The notes beneath the pieces were generated by a model, which worked only from the letters and a program-made list of their open reading frames with translations, was not told where the DNA came from and did not search any database. Position numbers and translations under genes: made by a program. Shown here piece after piece: positions 1 to 9,099 of a stretch of DNA of 64,000 nt. Each line of letters opens with the position of its first letter. Position 1 is the stretch's first letter. The stretch is from a bacterium (GTDB taxonomy: Bacteria > Zhuqueibacterota > QNDG01 > DSAB01): contig JAFGDT010000021.1 in NCBI GenBank assembly GCA_016931965.1, forward strand, positions 40,514-104,513, in the 5' to 3' direction.

Positions 1-322
1 CAACTCATCCATTCCCATGATCGGTGCCAGCGGAGCCATCTCCGGCGTGCTCGGTGCCTACCTTCTGCGTTTCCCCCGTGCGAAGGTGCATGTATTGATT
101 TTTTTCTTCTTTTTTATCCGCATCGTTCGGGTTTCTGCGCTATTCGTTTTAGGCCTCTGGTTTTTCATCCAGTTATTCAATGGATTGGGATCGATTGGAC
201 TCGAAGAAACAGGAGGCGTCGCTTGGTTTGCCCATATAGGAGGATTTGCTGCAGGCATGATCCTTGTCTTACTTTTTGAAAAAAAAGGTCCCCTTAGAAT
301 ACGCAAAAGTGTTCTCTATTGA
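1..322 (+). CDS. Rhomboid family intramembrane serine protease, C-terminal part (5' end outside window)
   Basis: The reading frame is open from base 2, so the gene begins before the window. The visible part carries the rhomboid catalytic motif GASGAISG (nucleophile Ser) followed by hydrophobic helices. A later helix contains AHIGGFAAG, whose His is the expected second member of the Ser-His dyad. Rhomboids cleave transmembrane segments of other membrane proteins inside the bilayer. Only about 106 residues are visible, which matches the last three or four helices of a normal bacterial rhomboid. The short basic C-terminal tail is cytoplasmic by prediction. The natural substrate cannot be inferred from the neighbours. 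Confidence 0.85.
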   Translation, partial: NSSIPMIGASGAISGVLGAYLLRFPRAKVHVLIFFFFFIRIVRVSALFVLGLWFFIQLFNGLGSIGLEETGGVAWFAHIGGFAAGMILVLLFEKKGPLRIRKSVLY

Positions 323-343
323 AAATAAAAGTGGGAACACTTT
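306..343. repeat. Inverted repeat across the rhomboid stop codon
   Basis: AAAGTGTTC (306-314) and GAACACTTT (335-343) form a perfect 9-bp inverted repeat with a 20-nt loop containing the stop codon. No T-run follows, so it is at best a weak terminator or a 3'-end stabilising hairpin. Confidence 0.3.
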
Positions 344-602
344 ACTCCGATTACACAGCCCCCCGAATCCACATTTGTAATAAAAAATGTGCAAAATGAA
401 AATCACCCTTTTTAAATTGAATACGAATAGAAATTGTTATTATTAAACTAATGTAATTCCCGCCCTGCTGGCATATTTTATGCTGAATTAATAAACAATC
501 GGGATTCAATTGTATTCTGGAAACACAAATGACCATTTGCCTTCAATTAAAAACAATCGTATTCAGCTTAATAAACCACATAAAAATAAAGAGGAGTTAG
601 CC

Positions 603-2990
603 ATGGAAAAATCAACATGCAGTCGACTGTCTATCACGTTTTTCGTAACATTGCTGATTCTATTTGTCAGTTGTCACACAGGAAATGAAATTCAACCTCA
701 ACTGAAAACCCCAATTCAACAAACCATTGAAGCCATGTCGCTCACGGAAAAGGCATACTATGTCACCGGTACAGGGATGAATATCCCTGGTTTGGTCTCA
801 ACCGATTCAACCACAGTACCCGGTGCACCGGTCGTAGGAGAAACACAAAGCCTGGTTCCGGGGGCTGCCGGCACAACCTACGAAATCCCCCACCTTAATA
901 TCCCCTCCATGGTGTTGGCCGACGGTCCCGCGGGGCTTCGAATCAGTCCCACCAGAGAAAATGACAACGCAACCTATTATTGTACAGCTTTTCCGGTAGC
1001 CACATTGCTCGCCTCTACCTGGGATACCGATCTGGTTTACCGGGTCGGACAGAGCATGGGGAATGAAGTGCTGGAATATGGTGTCGCTATCCTCCTTGGT
1101 CCGGGAATGAACATCCACATGAATCCTCTTTGCGGAAGGAACTTTGAATATTACTCCGAAGATCCCCTGGTTACTGGTAAAATGGCTGCCGCGATGGTAA
1201 ATGGTGTCGAGTCACAGGAAGTCGGCACTTCATTGAAACATTTTTCTGCAAACAATGTCGAAACAAACAGAAATGCACTCAATGTTATTGCGAGCGAAAG
1301 GGCTTTGCGTGAAATCTACCTGGAGGGATTCCGAATCGCAGTACAGGAGGCGCAGCCCTGGACAGTCATGTCTTCCTATAACCTGATCAACAACACCTAC
1401 ACTGCAGAAAGCCATGACTTGCTGACAAAAATCCTCAGGGAAGACTGGGGCTTTAAAGGTCTGGTGATGACAGACTGGTTTGGAGGATCTGACCCTGTTG
1501 CCATGATGATGGCAGGCAATGACCTACTCATGCCGGGCAATCCCAACCAGGCAAACGCCATCCTCGCCGCTGTTAAGGAAGGCGGACTTGATGAGAAGGT
1601 ACTTGATCAGAATATAGAAAGAATATTGACCGTTTTGAATGAATCGCCCCACAATAAGGGATATGCCTATTCCAATAAACCCGACCTCGAGGCTCACGCC
1701 GAAGTCACGCGACAGGCAGCCACGGAGGGTATGGTATTGCTGAAAAACGATAATGATGCACTCCCTCTGACCTCAGAGATGAATCAGTTGGCCGCTTTCG
1801 GCAACACATCCTACGAAATCATCACCGGAGGGACGGGAAGCGGTGATGTAAACGAAGCGTACAGTGTCTCACTTGTGGAGGGTCTTCAGAGTGCCGGTTA
1901 CTCAATTGTTAAAGAATTACAGGACATTTACAGCAACTATGCAGAAACAGAAAAAGAAAACCTTCCGCCCCAGCAAGCATTCATGCCACGGGTACGCGTT
2001 CCCGAAATGGCGGTCGATTCGGATCTTGCTGACAGGATGGCCGCTGAAGCCGATGTTGCATTGATTACCATCGGCCGAAGCTCGGGTGAATTTTCCGACC
2101 GAAACGTGGAGGGGGATTTTAACCTGACACAGGCAGAAAAAGCGTTGATCAAAACCATTTCGGACGCATTTCATGCCAAAGACAAAAAGGCCGTTGTGAT
2201 TTTAAACGTCGGAGGTGTCATCGAAACCGCCAGCTGGAGAAACGATCCCGACGCCATACTGCTTGCCTGGCAAGCCGGTCAGGAAACAGGAAACTCCATC
2301 GCCGATGTCATCAGCGGTAAGGTCAACCCTTCGGGCAAACTGGCCTCCACTTTTCCGATGAAATACGAGGATGTCCCCTCTTCAGATAATTTCCCGGGTG
2401 TTGTGATTGAAGCAGAAGAGGGTTCCGACGAAGGAGGTCTCTCCTCTTTCTTCACTCCAAAACCTTCTGAAATTGTCTACAAAGAAGACATTTATGTCGG
2501 CTACCGATATTACAATTCTTTTGATGTGCCTGTCGCTTATGAATTTGGGTACGGCCTCTCCTATACACAATTTGAGTATAAAAATGTCAAAATAAACTCG
2601 ACAAAATTCAATGAACAGTTGACCGTATCCGTCGATATTCAAAATGTCGGGGATGTGGCCGGTCGCGAAGTGGTCCAAGTCTATCTGACCGCACCTGCTC
2701 AGAAAATGAATAAACCCGCCCAGGAATTGATCGCATTCGAAAAAACCAAGTTTCTGAATCCGGGTGAAATCCAGAGACTCGAATTTGTAATCAACCCTTT
2801 AGACCTGACCTCTTTTGACGAAGCGACCTCTTCGTGGACTGCTGAAGCGGGTCACTATACAGTGAATGTTGGCGCTTCATCTAGAGATTTCAGAGAGACA
2901 ACTTCTTTTGATCTCGAAGAAGAACTGATTGTCCAAAAAGTAAACAGAGCACTGACTCCCAATCGTGAAATCAACAGATTAAAACCGTAA
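603..2990 (+). CDS. Glycoside hydrolase family 3 lipoprotein (beta-glucosidase-like)
   Basis: This is a 795-residue GH3 enzyme. The ATG at 603 is chosen over an in-frame ATG at 510 because GAGGAG lies 7 nt upstream and the product then begins with a lipoprotein signal (hydrophobic stretch ending FVSC). The N-terminal TIM-barrel domain shows the GH3 signatures ADGPAGLR and KHFSANN and the nucleophile motif VMTDW, with Asp291 as the likely catalytic base. The alpha/beta sandwich domain follows, with the conserved LLKND and GKLASTFP segments, and a C-terminal fibronectin-III-like domain (VVQVYL). Family knowledge: GH3 enzymes remove terminal beta-linked sugars from oligosaccharides. The lipobox suggests membrane anchoring, so extracytoplasmic glycan trimming is inferred. 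The exact sugar specificity is unknown. Confidence 0.93.
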   Translation: MEKSTCSRLSITFFVTLLILFVSCHTGNEIQPQLKTPIQQTIEAMSLTEKAYYVTGTGMNIPGLVSTDSTTVPGAPVVGETQSLVPGAAGTTYEIPHLNIPSMVLADGPAGLRISPTRENDNATYYCTAFPVATLLASTWDTDLVYRVGQSMGNEVLEYGVAILLGPGMNIHMNPLCGRNFEYYSEDPLVTGKMAAAMVNGVESQEVGTSLKHFSANNVETNRNALNVIASERALREIYLEGFRIAVQEAQPWTVMSSYNLINNTYTAESHDLLTKILREDWGFKGLVMTDWFGGSDPVAMMMAGNDLLMPGNPNQANAILAAVKEGGLDEKVLDQNIERILTVLNESPHNKGYAYSNKPDLEAHAEVTRQAATEGMVLLKNDNDALPLTSEMNQLAAFGNTSYEIITGGTGSGDVNEAYSVSLVEGLQSAGYSIVKELQDIYSNYAETEKENLPPQQAFMPRVRVPEMAVDSDLADRMAAEADVALITIGRSSGEFSDRNVEGDFNLTQAEKALIKTISDAFHAKDKKAVVILNVGGVIETASWRNDPDAILLAWQAGQETGNSIADVISGKVNPSGKLASTFPMKYEDVPSSDNFPGVVIEAEEGSDEGGLSSFFTPKPSEIVYKEDIYVGYRYYNSFDVPVAYEFGYGLSYTQFEYKNVKINSTKFNEQLTVSVDIQNVGDVAGREVVQVYLTAPAQKMNKPAQELIAFEKTKFLNPGEIQRLEFVINPLDLTSFDEATSSWTAEAGHYTVNVGASSRDFRETTSFDLEEELIVQKVNRALTPNREINRLKP

Positions 2991-3006
2991 AATATATTGA
3001 ATTTTT

Positions 3007-3045
3007 ATACACTCCGCAGGGGCTCCATGCCCTTGCGGAGTGTAT
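3007..3045 (+). terminator. Strong hairpin after the GH3 gene
   Basis: A 16-nt arm (3007-3022) and its near-perfect complement (3030-3045) flank a 7-nt loop, 17 bases after the GH3 stop. One pair is mismatched. The stem is GC-rich in its centre. No U-tract follows on the plus strand, so it may stabilise the mRNA 3' end or be a Rho-assisted or bidirectional terminator. Confidence 0.5.
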
Positions 3046-3116
3046 AAGATGTTTGCCCCTATAATAAACAATCACACAATTGTTGTTTTTGTAATTTCCA
3101 TTGCCCTATACCATCA

Positions 3117-4444
3117 ATGAATAACAAAATGCAAAAAAATAAGTCCCCTGAAGAAAATTCTATTCGCCCTGATTTTTTTGATCCTGTGTATGATCGTTCT
3201 TGTTCTGTTCGAACTTTTGCTACGGCTGCTTCACTACGGTATTGATACCCGTGTTTTTATTCAACCAGAATACATCCCGGACGTCTATGTTGACAATCCG
3301 TCGTTTGTTGACAAGTATTATAGCGGTGACCGATTCGAACAGGCTGAAGCCTATGTGAAAAACGTTTTTCAGGTTTCCAAGCCGAAAAATGTTCTACGAG
3401 GTATCATCGTTGGCGGATCAACAGCTGAGGGTTACCCCTTTCGTTCCAACCAATCATTCGGCAAAATCGCTGAGGTCGCACTGAATGCGACCCAATCCGA
3501 CATTCGATTTGAGATCATCAATCTTGGTTTCACGGCAATGACCAGTTATTATGTAAAAGATGCTGCAACGAAAGCCCTGGACTATGAGCCTGACTTCATG
3601 ATCATCTATGCCGGTCATAACGAGTATTATGGGACAATAAGCCAGTCCACCGGCGGAAATCATTTTATTAAAAATCTCTATATATCCCTAAAAGAGTTCA
3701 AGATATTTCAGCTACTATACAATCTTTTTAACAGAAACCAAGATATAAACGACGAATTTATAACGCTGATGGCCAACCAGTTCAATAACACACGCTTCAT
3801 AAAAAACGATGATATTGACGGACAATTGGCCGACCACTTTATCAAAAATATCCATGGAGTGGTTCGGGCCTGTCGCCAATCTGTTTCACTTTAATCCAGA
3901 ACAGAAAAAAGCAGTACAAACCTCTTTCCTGAACAGCACCAACATTGACAGGGCTGTATATTTGAATCCTTTTAATAAACTCTGGGTTTGTCTATCGGTA
4001 CAGTAACTATTAAACCAACCCCCCTATTCCATGATGATGGTTCCTTATGAAATGCCGGATTACGAAAAAATCCTAAAAAATAATGAACTCCTTGAAATAA
4101 AAATACTCAAGGATTTTATTGAGTCAGATCATGTTTACTCTGAGGTTGAACAGTTCGATTCCATTATCAATTACACCATCATCAACAACCAGCCCGGCCA
4201 AGCCTATGCGTATCTCTATTCATCCTTTTTTCAATCGCCGGGAAGCTATAAATCATCATACGACATGGCAAGATTTTTAAGCATGCTGCAAAATTCCCCT
4301 GAAGATCCACTGGATTACTTTTTAAGGGCCTATTTACTCTCAAACAAAGATGCCAAAATATACGACAGTATGCAAACCTACATTCTGGAAAACAATCGGC
4401 AGGAGGATTTCAATGAAATCAATTTGAGGTATGGGAAGCCGTGA
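3117..4444 (+). pseudogene. SGNH/GDSL-type hydrolase, broken by frameshifts and stops
   Basis: The coding signal runs from about 3117 to 4444 in changing frames. The ATG at 3117 is in a different frame from the following signal-anchor helix; removing one A from the A7 run at 3133-3139 would join them. The main frame (to 3894) shows the SGNH block I motif GGSTAEG (Ser nucleophile) and the YAGHNEYYG block typical of GDSL-like hydrolases with a TPR-like C-terminus. The frame then switches (3809-4006), stops at 4006, and resumes at 4031-4444 with a helical tail. A family member would be a membrane-anchored extracytoplasmic esterase or acylhydrolase. At least three lesions make a functional product unlikely, unless they are assembly errors. 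Upstream regulation is not evident. Confidence 0.75.
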
Positions 4445-4586
4445 TGGTTATAGAAATTTACTGGTCGATTTCTCAACACAAATGACCGAAACCGTATAGT
4501 TCAAAAGGGAATAAAAATCCGAAAAAGGCTTATTGACAAAAATTAGGGGTTAATACACGCTATATCGGCAATGCTTCATCAATACT

Positions 4587-4961
4587 TCACTTGGTTCTGA
4601 CCGATCGAACCAGACCGATAAGCATGCGCCCAACCTCTTCCGTTGATTCGAGAATTTCATCACCATTTTTAAAATAATCGAGGTCTCTTGAAAGGATAAG
4701 GTAGTATTTGACCTCTTCCAAAGCCATGAGTGTCGCCTTATAGGAATTGATTTTATCTCTGGGATTGCGCTGCATAAACCCTTCGGCAATTTTGATGGGT
4801 ACCTCCATGGCCGCTTTCCGAAGATGAGAAACCAGTTCGCCCTTCTCCTCCTTGGGGAATTTTTTTGTCAATTCATAAATATCCAGCACCATTTTGTGCG
4901 CTTTTTGCCATACATTCAACTGTCGAAAATCGGTTAATTTTTCACTCACCGGCTCCTCCAC
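4587..4961 (-). CDS. Four-helix bundle protein (23S rRNA intervening-sequence protein family)
   Basis: The product has about 124 residues with the family hallmarks DFRQLNVWQKAH near the N-terminus, a central IAEGF segment and the MALEEVKYYL helix. Family members are small all-helical proteins, often forming pentamers. They were first noticed in insertions within 23S rRNA genes, but are frequently stand-alone as here; their function is not settled. The GTG at 4961 gives 124 residues. A second GTG at 4949 is better placed behind GGAGGAG and gives an N-terminus closer to the family. It lies 65 nt downstream of the TonB-dependent receptor gene on the same strand and could be its last cistron. Confidence 0.85.
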   Translation of the reverse strand: MEEPVSEKLTDFRQLNVWQKAHKMVLDIYELTKKFPKEEKGELVSHLRKAAMEVPIKIAEGFMQRNPRDKINSYKATLMALEEVKYYLILSRDLDYFKNGDEILESTEEVGRMLIGLVRSVRTK

Positions 4962-5026
4962 TTTCCTTTAAATACCATCAAATCAAGACCATTGTCAACA
5001 AGTCAATAAAAATCATTTTTAGCAGA

Positions 5027-7345
5027 TTATAATTTTCCTTTTACAGTGATAACAAAATGACGAATCGGCTCGATGAATCGCTGCCGTAATGTGTATTGAT
5101 AGTTAAGAAAATTTTTGGCTTCAATACTGATCTGAACTGTACTCAAGTCAAAAATCACCCTGCCATCCATGACATGCATCGGCACCCGTTCCTCATATCC
5201 CGATCCAAGAAGGTTTACAATTTCATCCGTTCGACTGGCATAGCGGTAATCCCATCCCACTGTGATTCTCCAGAATGTGATTTCCAGTCCCATATTTAAA
5301 CGGTGCCTCGACCGATAATTCAATGCCCTGCGCGTATCGAGATTCAAGGGATCAAGAACTGTATAGCCCAACCGTACCAAGGGGTATCCGTTAAACAAAC
5401 TGCCCTCTATTCGGGTTTCCACTCCACGAATCCTGGCCCTGCCCATATTCACAAACTGGACTTCGGCTACGGTTACTTTGGGTCTGAGAGCCACATCAAT
5501 CATATTCTTATAATGGCTTGTAAAAAGCGCCACGTCCAAAATCCAGTTTGGATTGAAGTTCTCTATGGCCCATTTTATCGGATTGTTAAGAAAAGAAGTG
5601 GTTGATCCATTCTGTTTGGAATCGAATGCAAGAACCTGACGCATACCGATCTCAAAACTCCACGCACGTTCGGCCTCTTTCAATTCAAAATTCGGAACAA
5701 TACGAAATCCTGAAACGGTTGTATTGGCAAAAACTTCTGCAATCGATGGCGCCCGAAAACCATGCCCTGCTGAAAACCGCGCCGCACTCCCTACCCACGG
5801 CCTGAAAACCAGACCCATCCGGGGACTGATCTGCTGGTCATGAGAGATGCCCACATTTTGATGATAGTCATACCGAGTACCCAGAGTCAGTGTCCATAAT
5901 GGTGAAAATTTGAACTCATCTTCAGCATACAAAGCAAAATCCCACATGGTGTGGTCTCCATTATAGAAGACCGACCGGGTTTGATTCGTCGTTATTTCCG
6001 TCCCAAAAGTCAATGATTGTCTTCCTAACAAATAATCCACCTGTGCTTCTGCTCCGATGCGGTCGTTCTTGGCATAATCTTGATTATCATGAAAGTGATT
6101 GTGCCAATAATAATAGTACCAGTTGGATTTCAAGGTATAGGCGAACTTTTGATTGACGCCGTGTTGAAAGGTGAAGTGGAGACTTGCCTTCTCAGAGTAG
6201 ACCCAATTACTCAATGCTTCCTCGGCCAATTCAAGGGGCCGATCTTTACTGACCCACTGAATAAAATCTCCCCGTTTGTTTAATGCCCAATTCCCGGTTA
6301 CGGTTACATTTTTGTTTGGAGCCAGTGGTATCTTCGTTTTTAGCAAGACATTCCAACGTGAGTAATGTCCATTCTGATAGTATTCCGATGACTGTTTCCG
6401 TGTTGCCGAACAAAGAAGTCCAATTTTTCCCACCTGACGGCTGTGTGAAAGATGGAACTCTTCAAACGAGAGGGCGTGTTTCAGATTAACACCACTCAAG
6501 CTTAGAAGATTTCCCAATGCAAATCGATCTGTCCACTTCCATTCAGAATAAGCCGGTTCATCATATAATCCATAAGACAGTTTGAACCGTGTCTCTGGAA
6601 AAGGAGTGGGATCCTGAGTAATGATATTCACCATGCCCGCCATGGCATTGGATCCATAAAGAGCGGATCCTGCACCTTTCACAACCTCGATCCTTTCCAC
6701 CTCCTCCACAGGAATCACGTCCCAGTTAATGCCTCCTGTATCTCCATTGATGAGAGGATGGCCGTCAACCATCAAAAGGACACGACTCCCGGCAGACCAG
6801 TTAAACCCGGTCGATCCCCTCAGGTCAATCTGGCCTTTGATGACTCCCAGTCCGGCCGTGTTCTGGAGCGCCTCGTCAAGACCAACGATACTTCTGTTTT
6901 GTATTTCCCGAATACCCAGTACATCAACCGATGTCGGCGCATCTTCAATAGCCTGTTTCCGCTTGGTCGCTGTCACAATCAAAGCCGGCTGCTGGAGAAC
7001 TGTGGGTTGCAGGAGAAAAACAATGTTCGTTTCTTGCCCGGGGAGAATAGTCACACCCTGTCGATCCCGTTTTTCATACCCCATCATCGACACTTCTATA
7101 TCGTAAAGACCCGCAGGAATACCTTCGACTGAAAAAACACCCGTTGCATCTGCTGAAGCCCCCAGCAATGTTCCCTTCACCATAACGTTTGCCCCATAGA
7201 GAGGGGCTCCCGTTTTCGCATCCCTAACTTCTCCAGCCAACCTGCCTTTCGTTAGTAGCTGGACTGCACTCAACGGAGAAAAAAATCCACAAAGAACAAG
7301 CCAAAAAATGACCTGTGCGAAACCCTTGCGGATATTTGTAATCAC
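5027..7345 (-). CDS. TonB-dependent outer-membrane receptor with carboxypeptidase-like N-domain
   Basis: The 772-residue protein has an N-terminal signal peptide, then a carboxypeptidase-regulatory-like beta-sandwich (about residues 35-115, GEVRDAKTGAPLYGANV). The TonB plug follows (about 125-245, with IVTATK, RGSTGFNW and ERIEVVKGAGSALYGSNAMAGMVNIIT), then a 22-strand-type barrel to an aromatic-rich end. It is an outer-membrane transporter energised by TonB/ExbBD, with plug features of the vitamin B12/siderophore receptor type. The ligand is unknown. The GTG start at 7345 overlaps the stop of the upstream lipoprotein gene (GTGA), so the two are translationally coupled. No Fur box or riboswitch was recognised upstream. 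A tonB gene elsewhere in the window is degraded. Confidence 0.92.
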   Translation of the reverse strand: MITNIRKGFAQVIFWLVLCGFFSPLSAVQLLTKGRLAGEVRDAKTGAPLYGANVMVKGTLLGASADATGVFSVEGIPAGLYDIEVSMMGYEKRDRQGVTILPGQETNIVFLLQPTVLQQPALIVTATKRKQAIEDAPTSVDVLGIREIQNRSIVGLDEALQNTAGLGVIKGQIDLRGSTGFNWSAGSRVLLMVDGHPLINGDTGGINWDVIPVEEVERIEVVKGAGSALYGSNAMAGMVNIITQDPTPFPETRFKLSYGLYDEPAYSEWKWTDRFALGNLLSLSGVNLKHALSFEEFHLSHSRQVGKIGLLCSATRKQSSEYYQNGHYSRWNVLLKTKIPLAPNKNVTVTGNWALNKRGDFIQWVSKDRPLELAEEALSNWVYSEKASLHFTFQHGVNQKFAYTLKSNWYYYYWHNHFHDNQDYAKNDRIGAEAQVDYLLGRQSLTFGTEITTNQTRSVFYNGDHTMWDFALYAEDEFKFSPLWTLTLGTRYDYHQNVGISHDQQISPRMGLVFRPWVGSAARFSAGHGFRAPSIAEVFANTTVSGFRIVPNFELKEAERAWSFEIGMRQVLAFDSKQNGSTTSFLNNPIKWAIENFNPNWILDVALFTSHYKNMIDVALRPKVTVAEVQFVNMGRARIRGVETRIEGSLFNGYPLVRLGYTVLDPLNLDTRRALNYRSRHRLNMGLEITFWRITVGWDYRYASRTDEIVNLLGSGYEERVPMHVMDGRVIFDLSTVQISIEAKNFLNYQYTLRQRFIEPIRHFVITVKGKL

Positions 7346-7854
7346 GCTACCCCTTTCACTCTAAAAAAAGGCAACTCTCGATCAATATTGGAAAAATCCG
7401 CAATAATATCAATCCCATCAACCATAACGCCCTCATCTATTTTTACAGGTGTGGGGATAACCTGCACTCCTGGACTGAGATAATAGGCGCCCAATTCTTT
7501 GACACCCAAAAACCACACCTCAATATCGGGAAACCAGGCAATAAGAATCCAGCCGTAGGTACCCGGATTCAGAGTCATCTGGTAATCGTACTGATCCACA
7601 AAAAGAGGTATCGCCGTGGAATCGACAAAATTCTCCAAAACAAATTGAAACAATTCATCTTCTTCGGTGATCCCTGCCGGATAATTTTTCAAGACCACCA
7701 CCCACACCTCCCTTGTTGAATCGGGCCATTCACCGACAAATGTAACCCTGCCTTCGATACCCGATACATTCCCCGGGGGACTCAGTCCATATCCCCGGTA
7801 ACATGAAACAACCCACAAAAACAACACTATCAAAAACCATTTGATGTGACCCAC
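7342..7854 (-). CDS. Small lipoprotein coupled to the TonB-dependent receptor
   Basis: The product has 170 residues. It begins with a short hydrophobic segment ending VVSC, a good lipobox, so it is probably membrane-anchored after signal-peptidase II cleavage. Around residue 35 the pattern GIEGRVTFVG followed by VWVVVLK, and later LNPGTYGWILIAWF, suggest a carboxypeptidase-regulatory-like beta-sandwich. This fold is assigned from pattern only. The start is GTG. The gene ends inside the receptor start codon (4-nt overlap), so it very likely acts with the receptor, perhaps as a surface accessory or ligand-binding lipoprotein. That role is inference; the family was not recognised. Confidence 0.75.
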   Translation of the reverse strand: MGHIKWFLIVLFLWVVSCYRGYGLSPPGNVSGIEGRVTFVGEWPDSTREVWVVVLKNYPAGITEEDELFQFVLENFVDSTAIPLFVDQYDYQMTLNPGTYGWILIAWFPDIEVWFLGVKELGAYYLSPGVQVIPTPVKIDEGVMVDGIDIIADFSNIDRELPFFRVKGVA

Positions 7855-7885
7855 GTCTCTTGTCCCCTACCTGTAGGTTATTTAT

Positions 7886-8404
7886 TTATGCTTTTTTATC
7901 AGCTCCTTCTCTGTCAGCAGTCTTGCGTTTCCTGAAAATGGCAGCCCCAATAATACCACCCAATGTTCCAAAAATGGAGTTCAATACAATCCTAAAAAAC
8001 AGATCAATAAAAACAAAAAGCGAACTATAAAAACCCCCCTCCTCGAATGTATCTAGCCAATCCTCAAATTCAGTTGGAATATCCTCTCCGGATTCGATGA
8101 TGCTTTCCATAATTTGCTGGAACCAATTTGAACCGGTTGTTGCTATAAAAAAGTAACCGATCAGTGTTCCAAAAAGCGCACCGAATATCCCTGACAGCAG
8201 GCCGACGAGGGCTCCCTCACCTGCAGAAAATTCATTATCTGGAGAAAGTTCTCGCCAGTAAAAATAAGCCCCAACCCCTCCCCCTAAGATGACCCACATA
8301 CAACAGAGACAGTTGCCCAGATTAATGATGGGAACAGAGGAGAGAACGCCCATAATGGATCCACCGATCAGCGCCGGGATTAATTTACTCGGTTTTCCTT
8401 CCAT
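7886..8404 (-). CDS. Glycine-rich small membrane protein of unknown function
   Basis: The ATG at 8404 is preferred over 8410 because GAGGTG lies 7 nt upstream of it. The product has 172 residues with about four hydrophobic segments (near residues 10-28, 35-50, 65-90 and 130-155). The second contains GNCLCCMWVILGGG, with three closely spaced cysteines. An acidic stretch (ESGEDIPTEFEDW) separates the last two segments and a lysine/arginine-rich tail ends the protein. I do not recognise a named family. The start overlaps the end of the DUF2085 gene by 20 nt, so both are probably made from one transcript. Confidence 0.7.
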   Translation of the reverse strand: MEGKPSKLIPALIGGSIMGVLSSVPIINLGNCLCCMWVILGGGVGAYFYWRELSPDNEFSAGEGALVGLLSGIFGALFGTLIGYFFIATTGSNWFQQIMESIIESGEDIPTEFEDWLDTFEEGGFYSSLFVFIDLFFRIVLNSIFGTLGGIIGAAIFRKRKTADREGADKKA

Positions 8405-8903
8405 AATCATTCACCTCATTTTTGATTAAAATGTCAACAAGTTGAAAAACTGCCGGTATGACAAAAAATGCAATCACGGCTCCGGGTACCAGACCGCTAA
8501 ATCCCATCAGAAAGCGATTCGTAGGGATGAGTCCCAGTCGCGACAGCGACGTTTCAAAAATCATGGGAATGACACTGATTCCAAGTATCCACCTTGGTGG
8601 GAGAAGGGCGCTATCCAGTTTCCGGATAAAAGGATATGAGACAGCCCCAAAAAGAAAACCAAGATAGATACCCGAACATCGAGCACAAACCGCCAGGGGA
8701 TAATTCATGATATGGAAGGATCTTTCAGCAATCTGATGACACACGGGGGCAAAGAAATACATAATAAAAACAGCTGTCTTTCGTAAAAAAGACCCTCCCG
8801 CCCTAAAAAATGGTACACTGATAAAAAGAAAACACCAAAGAATAGAAAAGCCAACAATAAAAACATAGATATTTTTATAACGAAATAAACGTTTCGCTTT
8901 CAA
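8385..8903 (-). CDS. DUF2085 family membrane protein
   Basis: The product has 172 residues with about four transmembrane helices. The conserved DUF2085 core is present: CHQIAERSF, then PLAVCARCSGIYLG, with paired cysteines and a histidine that look like metal or redox ligands. Family function is unknown. No ATG is available, and a TTG at 8903 gives the expected short basic N-terminus, so the start is uncertain by a few codons. It is the first gene of a minus-strand pair with the Cys-containing membrane protein downstream, and is divergent from the receiver gene at 9100. Confidence 0.83.
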   Translation of the reverse strand: MKAKRLFRYKNIYVFIVGFSILWCFLFISVPFFRAGGSFLRKTAVFIMYFFAPVCHQIAERSFHIMNYPLAVCARCSGIYLGFLFGAVSYPFIRKLDSALLPPRWILGISVIPMIFETSLSRLGLIPTNRFLMGFSGLVPGAVIAFFVIPAVFQLVDILIKNEVNDYGRKTE

Positions 8904-8954
8904 TCAAAAATCCATGCCTTTTAAGTGAGTACGCTTCATAATATGATATAATTG

Positions 8955-8982
8955 ATTCGAAAAGTCAACTGTTTTTTCGAAT
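8955..8982. repeat. Inverted repeat in the divergent promoter region
   Basis: ATTCGAAAA (8955-8963) and TTTTCGAAT (8974-8982) are perfect 9-bp inverted repeats with a 10-nt spacer. They lie between the divergent DUF2085 and receiver genes. The spacing is compatible with a dimeric regulator site; no protein can be named. Confidence 0.35.
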
Positions 8983-9035
8983 GATCACCAAATAGGTTTA
9001 CAGGCTCTACCATTCCTTTATGCAAATCTTTTCTC

Positions 9036-9064
9036 TTGACAAGGCTATAATTTTTATTTACATT
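9036..9064 (+). promoter_or_regulatory. Sigma-70-like promoter for the receiver gene
   Basis: TTGACA (9036-9041) and TACATT (9059-9064) are spaced by 17 bp, 35 bp upstream of the start codon. A TATAAT at 9046-9051 is an alternative -10, but its -35 region is poor. Confidence 0.5.
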
Positions 9065-9099
9065 TTTTCACCGTCAAAGATATTTGAGGAGGCCAAATA

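Noticed and set aside
510..602. Start of the GH3 gene at the upstream ATG 510
   Set aside because: It would place 31 polar residues before the lipoprotein signal; the ATG at 603 has a good ribosome site.
4587..4961. Four-helix bundle gene as evidence of a nearby 23S rRNA gene
   Set aside because: The family is often stand-alone; no rRNA sequence flanks it.
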